Below, one piece after another: positions 6,901 through 10,128 of a stretch of DNA of 10,640 nt; the first letter of the stretch is position 1; every line of letters starts with the position of its first letter. Both the position numbers and the translations under genes were made by a program. The DNA comes from Baffinella frigidus (lineage: Eukaryota > Cryptophyceae > Cryptomonadales > Baffinellaceae): the NCBI GenBank assembly GCA_026770585.1, contig MU646381.1:731335-741974 (forward strand). Direction: 5' to 3'. The notes beneath the pieces were generated by a model. That model saw only the letters and a program-made list of their open reading frames with translations. It did no database searches and was not told the DNA's origin.

Positions 6901-9900
6901 GTTTAGGGTGCAGGGTTTAGGATGTAAGACTCCTGTAGGCGATTCCCATATACTCTGAACCCTGAACCCTAAACCCGACCCCCAAACCCCCAACCCCCAA
7001 AACCCCAAAACCCCCAAACCCCCAAACCCCACACTCCAAACCTTTAACTCTAATCACAAACCCCCAAACCCTTGACAGGGGTGATGCTGGTGTTCTCGAT
7101 GCAGATCATCTCGTACGCGTACCTCATGATGATCTTCGAACGCCCGACCTCCGAGGGCCCTTTACAGGTCTCAGATAGTCTCCAACAGGCCCCTTACAGG
7201 TCTCAGATAGTCTCAGAAAGGCCCCTTACAGGTCTCAGATAGTCGCAAGTAGGCCCCTTGCAGGTCTCAGATAGGCCCCTTAGATCATCTCGTACGCGTA
7301 CCTCATGATGATCTTCGAACGCCCGGCCTCCGAGGGCCCTTTACAGGTCCCAAATAGTCTCCAATAGGCCCCTTACAGGTCTCAGATAGTCTCAGAAAGG
7401 CCCCTTACGGGTCTCAGATAGTCGCAAGTAGGCCCCTTGCAGGTCTCAGATAGGTCCCTTAGATCATCTCGTACGCGTAGCGTACCTCATGATGATCTTC
7501 GAACGCCCGACCTCCGAGGGCCCTTTACAGGTCTCAGATAGGCCCCTTGCAGGTTTCAAATAGACTCAGATAGGCCCCTTACAGGTCTCATATAGGCCCC
7601 TTACAGGTTTCAGATAGTCTCACGTAGGCCCCTTACATGTCTCAGATAGGCCCCTTACAGCCTTACAGGTCTCAAATAGGCCCTTTACAGGTCTCAGATA
7701 GGCCCCTTAAATCATCTCGTACGCGTACCGCATGATGATCTTGGAGCGCCCGGCCTCCGAGGGCCCTTGACAGGTCTCCTCCGTTACTGACATGTAGGGT
7801 GTAGGTTTTCGACTGTTTTGTTTTGGTGTGAACAAACCCGAACCCCACACTGTCGTATACCCAACTCCGTGTGGCTCCCTTAACCCTTAACCCCGTAAGC
7901 CTAACCCCCAAGCCTCCCTCCTGTACAGTCGTACACCAACTGAGTGTGGCTGTCGATCGTCACAGTCAGTACGGTAGGGTACACTGTCTTAACACACCAC
8001 CTCCGAGTCGCAACACTCACCCTAACCTAACCCCCGTACAACAGCAAAGGGTTACTGTTGCCTTACAACAGTAAGGGGTTACTCTTGCAAACCCCTCAAC
8101 CCAACCCCCCCCAAAAAAAACAGTGGTATTCGAACTCGGTGTGGCTGACGATGGTGACAAAGACGACAGGGGGGGAACACTGTCTTAACACACCACCTCC
8201 GCGTGGCAACCCTAACTCCAACCCCCTTACACCATCAAGGGGTAACTGTCGCAACCCCCTGAACCCGAACCCCCCGAAAACAACAGTCGTACACGAACTC
8301 GGTGTGGCTGACGATCGTGACGATGACGACGGTGGGGTATGGGGACATCTACCCGACGACGCGCCTCGGCCGCGTCGTGGCCATCGCGGCGTCCTACTCC
8401 GCCATGGTCAACACCCCCAACACCCTCAGGCCTTTCACCCCACACGCTGAGCGCACACATCGCTCGTGCACTCCACACCCCGAGATAGCTGAGGGAGGGA
8501 GAGAGGGAGAGAGGGAGAGAGGGAGGGTTGGAGGGAGAGGGGTAGAGGGTGCGATGACATCTACCCGACGACGCGCCTCGGCCGCGCCGTGGCCATCGCT
8601 GCTTCGTATTCCGCCATGGTCAACACCCCAACCCCGATGCGTGAATTAGCACCTACCAGCGAGAAGTTGTGCCGAAACCTTGAAGCGAGCGTAACGAAAC
8701 GCTGAATGGAGGGTGAATGACGACGGTGGGGTATGGGGACATGTGCCCAACGGCCTTGGGCTCGTCATCGCGATCGCTGCTTGCTATTCTGCCATGCTCC
8801 TCCTCCCTAACCCCTAGTCGTGCCTCAGTCGGGTTGACGGGTGTTGTTTTACTCGTAACGTTGACGGGTGTGTACCAGAAACCCGGGGAAACAACGCCAG
8901 GTCCCCTCATTTCGAAAAGGCCAGATTAACTCCGGCAAGAGCTAGAGCCCCTAACCCCACCCCTCATTCGAACAGATGATGATCGCGATTTCGATCAATC
9001 TGGTGCAGAAGCATCTCCAAACCCTCATCCCGAAACCCCGAACCCTAAACGCACCGCCACCCCCCTTGTAGGTGATGATCGCGATATCGATCAACTTGGT
9101 GCAGAAGCACCTGGCCCTTTCGCGCGCCGAGGAGAAGGTCCTGACCATAACCCTAACCATAACCCTAACCCTAACTCATAACCCGAACCCGAACCCCGAA
9201 ACCCGATTTCATCTCGGAACATACCAGAATCTTTCCACATAAAAAGGCGTAAGATAGCATCAGTGTCTGCCTAAAATAGCATACACACCCTTATCTTCGG
9301 CATCGGCAGCCTAAGATTGCGGGACAGAATCTATCGTGTTCCGAAATTAGATTCTTTGGTACCAAGGAGCAGGGCGTCTCGCTCCAGACGTGACCATCAT
9401 TGATTTGGTACCAGGAATCTCTGCCCCTCTTCAAAAGTGGCCGGATTCGCGGTTCAAATCATACCACTCAGAATACTACGGAGAACATTTCAAAGTCAAT
9501 TATTTGATGGTTTCTTAGGAAACACGCCAAAAGTCGGCAAGTGTTGGTCACGTTACACCGGATATCCAGGGCTGCGGTTCTCCGTAGCCTCACGAGTGGG
9601 AAGGACCTGTCCCGTGAAATCCCTCTCGCGCTCCGAGGAGAAAGTCCCCCCGAAACCCCTAAACCCTAACCCTAACCTCAACCCTAACCCTAACCCTAAC
9701 CACCACACCCGAAACCCGAAAACCGAAACCCCGAATCCCGAAACCCGAAATTCGGAACTGTACACCCGATTCTCTGGAACCAGGAATGCTGCTTTCTCTC
9801 CTAAAGTGGCCAAGTCGCGGTACCGGTTTCTCCCATTGCTAACCACATCTCAGCGCTGCCTCACTCCGGTTCACGGACTATTCATAAGTTGACATCCTGG

Positions 9901-10128
9901 GCCTGCGGTACAAACCCGTCAACTTTCCCCCCGCGCATGTGGTCTCGCCGCACGAGCGGCGCGTCCTTCTATTATCTGTACCGCGAATCCGGCCACTTTT
10001 GGATAGTTGTCAGGATTCCTGGTACCAAATAAACACTTAACCCTAAATCTATCGTAATCCCGAAACCGAAATAGGTGGTATCGCTGCAAGAGCGGCGGGT
10101 GCTCTCGATCGAGAAGCGCGCTCTCGCG
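234..10128 (+). CDS. SK/IK-like (KCNN family) potassium channel, 16 exons, 3' end beyond window
   Basis: The product is predicted to be a six-transmembrane K+ channel subunit acting as a membrane tetramer, probably opened by Ca2+/calmodulin as in animal SK channels. Joining 16 exons gives 623 codons without a stop, and all intron phases agree. Order: low-complexity N-terminus (1-252), linker (253-330), S1 (about 331-348), S2 (about 365-390), S3 (about 425-437), S4 (about 455-473), S5 (about 515-536), pore with filter TVGYGD (558-563), S6, and LSRAEEK (599-605). Family marks beyond the filter are YHAE after S2, MRLLFLPR in S4, FLLKMTLM then PG before S5, VFS and FER in S5, and the S6 end, which resembles the SK LTKAEK stretch. 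S4 is poor in arginine, as expected for a voltage-insensitive channel. The calmodulin-binding region would start in exon 16 and continue past the window. Other voltage-gated or cyclic-nucleotide channels fit less well. Exon edges are inferred from sequence only. Confidence 0.82.
1294..1316 (+). pseudogene. Decayed copy of exon 2 (first)
   Basis: TCAAAGCCCTCGCACATGCG follows a CAG acceptor, as exon 2 does. It matches the start of exon 2 with scattered changes (SKPSHMR against SKAHIR). No matching donor is present. It was probably left by local duplication. Confidence 0.55.
1394..1420 (+). pseudogene. Decayed copy of exon 2 (second), with duplicated acceptor
   Basis: A 27-bp block at 1376..1402, covering pyrimidine-rich intron, the AACAG acceptor and the first nine bases of the exon, is repeated exactly at 1492..1518. 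After that the copy diverges (SKASHMH). The duplication therefore carried the splice acceptor with it. Confidence 0.65.
1510..1545 (+). CDS. Exon 2: basic linker
   Basis: This 12-codon exon encodes SKAHIRRRNDPK between CCCGAACAG and GTCCCC, phase 0 at both ends. It is strongly basic and lies in the cytosolic segment before S1. Two degenerate copies just upstream support it as an exon unit. Confidence 0.65.
1546..1636 (+). repeat. Intron 2: telomere-like heptads
   Basis: This short intron is made almost entirely of CCCTAAA units grading into CCCAGAA and CCTGAAT variants. The acceptor is CTGAAGCAG. Confidence 0.65.
1637..1750 (+). CDS. Exon 3: N-terminal linker
   Basis: This exon has 38 codons, phase 0 at both ends, starting VADALGRVPTSP and ending ATTANTTP before GTGCCA. 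It is rich in Ser, Thr, Pro and Gln and probably unstructured. No domain is recognised. It is flanked on both sides by telomere-like repeat, which marks its edges. Confidence 0.58.
1751..1934 (+). repeat. Intron 3: degenerate CCCTAAA array
   Basis: The intron is near-continuous CCCTAAA/CCCTAAC-type units with single-base variants (CGTAACC, CCCTGAAT). It ends in ACCAG. Confidence 0.65.
1935..1979 (+). CDS. Exon 4: short basic segment before S1
   Basis: This 15-codon exon encodes GGDSTAGKGRKKDHL between AAACCAG and GTACCT, phase 0 at both ends. It is an island of non-repetitive sequence between two telomere-like blocks. The GKGRKK run would lie on the cytosolic side of S1. Confidence 0.62.
1980..2128 (+). 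repeat. Intron 4: telomere-like and CCCCAAA heptads
   Basis: CCCTAAA units change across the intron to CCCCAAA and CCCCAGA units. It ends AACTCTAG, so the acceptor is TAG. Confidence 0.6.
2129..2230 (+). CDS. Exon 5: S1 transmembrane segment
   Basis: This exon has 34 codons, phase 0 at both ends. A cytosolic lead-in (ADFYKALRQQ) is followed by the hydrophobic run LLFTVASFAGLLCAIW, ending ANE before GTCTCT. Length and position fit S1 of an SK channel. Two damaged copies of its 3' end follow in intron 5. Confidence 0.78.
2338..2365 (+). pseudogene. Damaged copy of exon 5 end (first)
   Basis: CTGCTGTGCGCTATCTTAGC reproduces the end of S1. The ATCTGG of the parent is now ATCTTA, and AAC is GAC. 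The following GT donor is kept. No acceptor or upstream part of the exon is present. Confidence 0.7.
2433..2458 (+). pseudogene. Damaged copy of exon 5 end (second)
   Basis: This copy of the S1 exon end (ending ATCTGGGCCAACGAA, then GT) has lost one base relative to the parent and is out of frame. Together with the first copy and the parent it forms a decayed series about 95-130 bp apart. Confidence 0.68.
2745..2885. mobile_element. MITE-like element with about 42-bp imperfect terminal inverted repeats
   Basis: The left end AGGCCATGCAATTTAAACCG (2745..2764) is matched in inverted orientation by the right end 2866..2885 with one mismatch. Similarity continues inward through CTATCT and GGGTGG to about 2788 and 2844. 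The element is 141 bp and flanked by CGT on both sides, a possible 3-bp target duplication. It has no coding capacity. Confidence 0.55.
2970..3009. repeat. 40-bp palindrome-ended element, copy 1
   Basis: AAGTTGAC at 2970..2977 and GTCAACTT at 3002..3009 are perfect inverted ends. The core contains GTGCCGCGGGCCCAG. A homologous 40-bp copy in the opposite orientation is at 9886..9925. Confidence 0.65.
3059..3083. repeat. Hairpin: GTCAACTTT / AAAGTTGAC
   Basis: Perfect 9-bp arms with a 7-nt loop (ACAGCGA). The arms are the same motif that ends the 40-bp element 50 bases upstream. Confidence 0.6.
3158..3527. repeat. Telomere-like filler, CCCCTAAC/CCCTAAA type
   Basis: This long degenerate array is dominated by CCCCTAA and CCCCAAC units with frequent single-base changes and no perfect long tract. 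It ends CAACCCAG, the acceptor of exon 6. Confidence 0.7.
3529..3566 (+). CDS. Exon 6: S1-S2 loop
   Basis: VNYKKSEHAKLH plus two bases of a Gly codon, completed by exon 7. The hydrophilic loop between S1 and S2 is the right length for an SK channel. The phase-2 donor at GG/GTCCGT is chosen because it joins in frame to the S2 exon. Confidence 0.68.
3567..3836 (+). repeat. Intron 6: CCCCAAA-rich filler and short GCTAAAGGCT-type repeats
   Basis: The intron holds CCCCAAA and CCCTAAA heptads to about 3730. A small run of related words follows (AACGCCAA, GGCTCAA, AAGGCT), then the acceptor TTACCAG. Confidence 0.6.
3837..3903 (+). CDS. Exon 7: S2 transmembrane segment
   Basis: One base completes Gly364, then SMQALALLFTTVVSSGIATY and YL. 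It is strongly hydrophobic and followed by the YHAE motif of exon 8, as in SK channels, where S2 ends near a YHARE-type motif. It ends in phase 0 before GTACCC. Confidence 0.78.
4042..4065 (+). pseudogene. Partial copy of exon 7 end
   Basis: ATGGGCATCGCGACATGCTA then CCTG copies the end of S2 (GIATYYL becomes GIATCYL). The donor GT is now GC. The changes are few, so the copy is fairly recent or was held by selection. Confidence 0.68.
4171..4349. repeat. Near-perfect (CCCCACA)n heptad tandem array, about 25 units
   Basis: Uniform 7-bp units with one extra C near 4316..4320 that shifts the register. It is a homogenised variant of the surrounding CCCCAAA/CCCTAAA heptads. Long HTPHPTP-like and GVWGVGC-like open frames over it are artefacts of the 7-bp period. 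Confidence 0.85.
4419..4479 (+). CDS. Exon 8: end of S2 and S2-S3 loop
   Basis: VWYYHAEMCLLRIRGWKLAP plus one base. YYHAEMCLL corresponds to the YHARE-type stretch after S2 of SK channels, and the GWKLA to their WR-I-A motif. It ends in phase 1 at CCAG/GTCTCT, and exon 9 completes the Gly codon. Confidence 0.75.
4480..5248 (+). other. Intron 8 (0.77 kb): unique sequence with hairpins and short repeats
   Basis: This intron has almost no telomere-like filler. It contains direct repeats of CCTTTATTACTRCCA (4537..4551 and 4560..4574), a hairpin cluster (4626..4677), a doubled GTAGGCAATCC (4993..5014), a 12-bp inverted pair GCCACACAGCGG / CCGCTGTGTGGC (4929..4940, 5057..5068), and GGCGCGA-ACC-TCGCGCC (5070..5086), which overlaps a possible weak echo of exon 8. 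I see no gene. Confidence 0.5.
4626..4677. repeat. Two adjacent hairpins
   Basis: The second has perfect 9-bp arms, GCGAGTTTC (4654..4662) and GAAACTCGC (4669..4677), with a 6-nt loop. The first is GGCGCTCT with AGAGGCGCC, one base bulged. They resemble a structured RNA or MITE tip, but no known RNA family is recognised. Confidence 0.45.
5249..5355 (+). CDS. Exon 9: S3 segment
   Basis: Two bases complete Gly407, followed by FTSKSLKGANLWGQFLRDL and IIIIPQPLPLLTLTFQ. The DLIIIIPQPLPLL run corresponds to SK-channel S3, which ends in a PxP-type motif. The acceptor is TCCACCAG and the donor CAA/GTATAC, phase 0. The phase match to exon 8 is what identified this exon. Confidence 0.75.
5356..5620 (+). 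repeat. Intron 9: telomere-like filler
   Basis: The intron holds CCCTAAA units (a clean run at about 5397..5450) interspersed with CCCTCAA and CCCTGAA variants. The acceptor is TCCATCAG. Confidence 0.65.
5621..5712 (+). CDS. Exon 10: S4 segment
   Basis: VHDAGMDRDSIYPVNVVLLS followed by LMFMRLLFLP and two bases of an Arg codon. LMFMRLLFLPR matches SK-type S4, which keeps few arginines. It ends in phase 2 at CCGAG/GTTCCC, and exon 11 completes Arg473. Two partial copies lie in intron 10. Confidence 0.78.
5945..5985 (+). pseudogene. Partial copy of exon 10 (first)
   Basis: TCGATCTATCCCGTTAAATG then TCGTGCTG follows the parent (DSIYPVNVV), with GTGAAC changed to GTTAAAT, which shifts the frame. 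It ends near GCTCCCTCG. Confidence 0.7.
6070..6116 (+). pseudogene. Strongly decayed copy of exon 10 (second)
   Basis: GTGCGCCGCTCCCTGGTGGT then GATGTGCATGCTCATTCTGC resembles the second half of exon 10 (GTCGTGCTCCTCTCCCTCATG and on). Similarity is lower than in the other copies. It abuts the exon 11 acceptor. Confidence 0.45.
6123..6192 (+). CDS. Exon 11: S4-S5 linker, first part
   Basis: One base completes Arg473, then FYGFCVAQLHTDEHDVFFAI and NDV. The FxAIN pattern recurs in SK channels just before S5. The donor is GTG/GTCCAA, phase 0. This boundary is supported by an intronless copy downstream in which the same point joins exon 12 directly. Confidence 0.78.
6193..6363 (+). repeat. Intron 11: CCCCAAA/CCCCACA heptads
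   Basis: The intron is nearly pure heptads, CCCCAAA with some CCCCACA units, returning to CCCTAAA near the end. The acceptor is AAACCAG. Confidence 0.7.
6364..6415 (+). CDS. Exon 12: S4-S5 linker, second part
   Basis: VIDDSFLLKMTLMASLP plus one base. SFLLKMTLM then PG matches the SK F-x-x-K-T-L-M....PG motif leading into S5. It ends in phase 1 at CCGG/GTACGC. Two copies that combine exon 11 and exon 12 lie in intron 12. Confidence 0.8.
6426..6530. repeat. 21-bp minisatellite, five units
   Basis: Units start at 6426, 6447, 6468, 6489 and 6510, with consensus ATGAGTGTTAGACACAC plus four variable bases. The array begins within 11 bases of the exon 12 donor. The minus strand reads as a VSNTHxR-type heptapeptide repeat, considered incidental. 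Confidence 0.8.
6533..6641 (+). pseudogene. Intronless fused copy of exons 11 and 12
   Basis: The copy begins with CGGCACACGGGCGAGCACGA (exon 11: LHTDEH), continues TTTTTCGCGATCAACGCCGT and passes directly into exon 12-like GACGACTCGTTTCTCCTC. The 171-bp intron 11 is absent, and the join falls at the predicted splice junction with no length change. Changes include D to A, K to E and several synonymous ones, plus a small duplication of ATCACCCTCATG. It ends with CTCCCTG/GTATCC, keeping the donor. Confidence 0.8.
6695..6732. repeat. Perfect 11-bp inverted repeat CACTAGCGCTG / CAGCGCTAGTG
   Basis: The arms are at 6695..6705 and 6722..6732, with a CG-alternating 16-nt loop. Partial copies of the arm word (CACTAGCG, GCTAGCGCTG) recur to 6790. 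Confidence 0.65.
6799..6866 (+). pseudogene. Second fused exon 11/12 copy with internal telomere-like scar
   Basis: CTGCACACGGACCAGCAC (exon 11: LHTDEH) is followed by TTTCGGGTTTCGGG, then CCTCGAGAAGATGACCATCC and TGGCCTCCCTCCCTG (exon 12), ending at a GT donor. The middle of both exons is missing and replaced by a 14-bp G-rich heptad scar in the opposite orientation. Confidence 0.65.
7079..7167 (+). CDS. Exon 13: S5 transmembrane segment
   Basis: Two bases complete Gly514, then VMLVFSMQIISYAYLMMIFE and RPTSEGPLQ. PG-xxLVFS...ER is the SK S5 signature. The donor CAG/GTCTCA is phase 0. This donor stretch, and the exon from ATCATC onward, is amplified in the following intron. Confidence 0.8.
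7284..7346 (+). pseudogene. Exon 13 partial duplicate with open frame and splice sites (possible cassette exon)
   Basis: These 21 codons read IISYAYLMMIFERPASEGPL then Q, one residue different from the parent. An AG (CCTTAG) directly precedes it and a GT follows the CAG. Because 63 nt is a multiple of three and exon 13 ends in phase 0, inclusion would keep the frame and duplicate part of S5. It may instead be a non-spliced remnant. Confidence 0.7.
7464..7530 (+). pseudogene. Exon 13 partial duplicate with insertion and stop
   Basis: The copy starts as the previous one, after CCTTAG, but has an extra GCGTA, giving TACGCGTAGCGTAC. This creates an in-frame TAG and a frameshift. The donor context CAG/GTCTCA is kept. 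Confidence 0.75.
7711..7773 (+). pseudogene. Exon 13 partial duplicate, acceptor lost, stop at end
   Basis: This 63-nt copy reads IISYAYRMMILERPASEGP then TGA. The preceding AG is now AA (CCTTAA), so it lacks the acceptor. It is the most diverged of the three. Confidence 0.75.
7853..7877 (+). pseudogene. Short decayed copy of exon 14 start
   Basis: TCGTATACCCAACTCCGTGT then GGCTC resembles the pore-exon start (SYTNSVWL) with an inserted base, so the frame is broken. Confidence 0.55.
7929..7983 (+). pseudogene. Copy of exon 14 start with in-frame stop
   Basis: After TGTACAG comes TCGTACACCAACTGAGTGTG: SYTN, then TGA where the parent has TCG, then VWLSIVT. A damaged filter region follows (ACGGTAGGGTAC against ACGGTGGGGTAT). 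Confidence 0.7.
8124..8175 (+). pseudogene. Copy of exon 14 start, damaged before the filter
   Basis: After AACAG, ATTCGAACTCGGTGTGGCTG continues ACGATGGTGACAAAGACGAC, giving NSVWLTMVTKT, then a G run replaces the filter. It is close to the parent up to the break. Confidence 0.7.
8287..8406 (+). CDS. Exon 14: pore helix, selectivity filter, start of S6
   Basis: This exon has 40 codons, phase 0 at both ends. SYTNSVWLTIVTMTTVGYGD is followed by IYPTTRLGRVVAIAASYSAM. TVGYGD (residues 558-563) is the canonical K+ selectivity filter, with the pore helix Trp at residue 550. The PTTRLGR stretch corresponds to the P-x-T-x-x-G-[KR] that follows the filter in SK and related channels. The donor is ATG/GTCAAC. 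Confidence 0.92.
8485..8550. repeat. GA-rich microsatellite
   Basis: Tandem GGGAGAGA-type units on the + strand, degrading into GGAGGGAGAGGGG. It is a purine tract next to a truncated pore-exon copy. Confidence 0.75.
8553..8618 (+). pseudogene. Exon 14 copy lacking the filter
   Basis: GATGACATCTACCCGACGAC continues through the post-filter part to GCCATG and keeps the donor GT. The GACGGTGGGGTATGGGG filter stretch is deleted. Of five differences in the retained part, four are synonymous (for example GCG to GCT twice, TAC to TAT) and one is V to A. Confidence 0.75.
8717..8796 (+). pseudogene. Exon 14 copy with intact filter but frameshift after it
   Basis: ATGACGACGGTGGGGTATGG encodes MTTVGYG, followed by GACATGTGCCCAACG (DMCPT). 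Small deletions then break the frame. The tail shares GCTGCT...TAT codons with the 8553 copy, suggesting both derive from one diverged source. The donor is lost. Confidence 0.75.
8976..9017 (+). pseudogene. Partial copy of exon 15 with mostly synonymous changes
   Basis: After an AACAG acceptor it encodes MMIAISINLVQKHL (14 codons). Compared with exon 15, five of six changes are silent (ATA/ATT, AAC/AAT, TTG/CTG, CAC/CAT, CTG/CTC), and one gives V to M. It is open but stops short of LSRAEEK and has no GT donor at its end. Confidence 0.75.
9072..9137 (+). CDS. Exon 15: end of S6 and start of C-terminus
   Basis: These 22 codons read VMIAISINLVQKHLALSRAE then EK, phase 0, donor AAG/GTCCTG. The hydrophobic start completes S6. 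KHLALSRAEEK is very like the SK sequence that joins S6 to the calmodulin-binding domain. This is the strongest family marker after the filter. Confidence 0.85.
9205..9351. mobile_element. Possible MITE-like block with imperfect inverted ends
   Basis: TCGGAACATACCAGAATCT near 9213 is mirrored by AGAATCTATCGTGTTCCGA near 9326..9344, with several mismatches. The interior has AGATAGCATCAG and AAATAGCATACA words. No coding content is seen. Confidence 0.35.
9621..9643 (+). pseudogene. Copy of exon 15 end
   Basis: CCCTCTCGCGCTCCGAGGAG then AAA, followed by GTCCCC, reproduces LSRAEEK with its donor (LSRSEEK, A to S). This supports AAG/GTCC as the real exon 15 donor. Confidence 0.7.
9655..9750. repeat. 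Telomere-like CCCTAAC then CCCGAAA filler
   Basis: CCCTAAC hexamer-like units (9660..9705) followed by CCCGAAA and CCCGAAT heptads, inside the 628-bp segment. Confidence 0.65.
9886..9925. repeat. 40-bp palindrome-ended element, copy 2 (inverted)
   Basis: AAGTTGAC at 9886..9893 and GTCAACTT at 9918..9925. On the minus strand it reads AAGTTGACGGGTTTGTACCG and on, matching the copy at 2970..3009 base for base apart from a few transitions and transversions in the core. Confidence 0.65.
9939..9972 (+). pseudogene. Decayed copy of exon 16 start
   Basis: GTGGTCTCGCCGCACGAGCG then GCGCGTCCTTC resembles the exon 16 start (VVSLQERRVLS becomes VVSPHERRVLL). No AG acceptor lies directly before it. Confidence 0.6.
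10075..10128 (+). CDS. Exon 16: proximal C-terminus
   Basis: These 18 codons read VVSLQERRVLSIEKRALA, phase 0, between CGAAATAG and GTCCGT. It is basic and helical-looking, directly after LSRAEEK, where SK channels begin the calmodulin-binding domain. The sequence is too short to confirm calmodulin binding. The gene must continue beyond 10640. Confidence 0.65.

Larger units (their letters stand above)
6416..7078 (+). other. Intron 12 (0.66 kb): minisatellite, fused exon copies, palindrome, filler
   Basis: In order: a 21-bp tandem array, a fused intronless exon 11+12 copy, a CACTAGCGCTG palindrome region (6695..6800), a second fused copy, a short G-rich tract (GGGGTTTAGGG at about 6898), then CCCCAAA/CCCCCAA filler. 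The acceptor is CTTGACAG. Confidence 0.6.
7160..7710. repeat. Array of about 30-bp units carrying the exon 13 donor sequence
   Basis: Units resemble GGCCCCTTACAGGTCTCAGA followed by TAGTCTCAGAAA or similar. About 15 occurrences of CAGGT followed by CTC-like sequence can be counted. They are interleaved with three exon 13 body copies, giving higher-order periods of about 179, 180 and 247 bp. Confidence 0.8.
7168..8286 (+). other. Intron 13 (1.1 kb): exon 13 repeats, then pore-exon copies
   Basis: The first 600 bases are a higher-order repeat of exon 13 segments spaced by ACAGGTCTCAGATAG-type units. The second half carries three damaged 5' copies of exon 14 with shared filler. A 25-bp block (7981..8005) recurs at 8177..8201, showing tandem duplication of about 196 bp. 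The acceptor is AACAACAG. Confidence 0.65.
8407..9071 (+). other. Intron 14 (0.66 kb): GA repeat, pore-exon copies, exon 15 copy
   Basis: The intron contains a GA-rich microsatellite (GAGAGGGA units, 8485..8550), two downstream copies of exon 14 parts, a GTTGACGGGTGTGTACC half-element (8852..8868), a GATTAACT-CCGGCA repeat word near 8923, and a copy of exon 15. The acceptor is CCTTGTAG. Confidence 0.6.
9403..10030. mobile_element. 628-bp segment bounded by 54-bp inverted repeats
   Basis: The left end (9403..9456) begins ATTTGGTACCAGGAATC, has 12 variable bases, then CAAAAGTGGCCGGATTCGCG. The right end (9977..10030) is its inverse, with the same 12-base spacer length and only about one mismatch outside the spacer. 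A third, direct copy lies inside at about 9768..9822. It could be a composite non-autonomous element or two insertions in opposite orientation. Confidence 0.6.
9138..10074 (+). other. Intron 15 (0.94 kb): inverted-repeat elements, exon copies, filler
   Basis: CCCTAAC-type filler (9145..9205) is followed by an imperfect inverted-repeat block (9205..9350), then a 628-bp segment with 54-bp inverted ends that includes exon 15 and exon 16 copies, a GGTTAG-type array on the minus strand, and the second 40-bp palindromic element. The acceptor is CGAAATAG. Confidence 0.6.

Noticed and set aside
7464-7530. Second exon 13 duplicate as a usable alternative exon
   Set aside because: A GCGTA insertion creates an in-frame TAG and shifts the frame.
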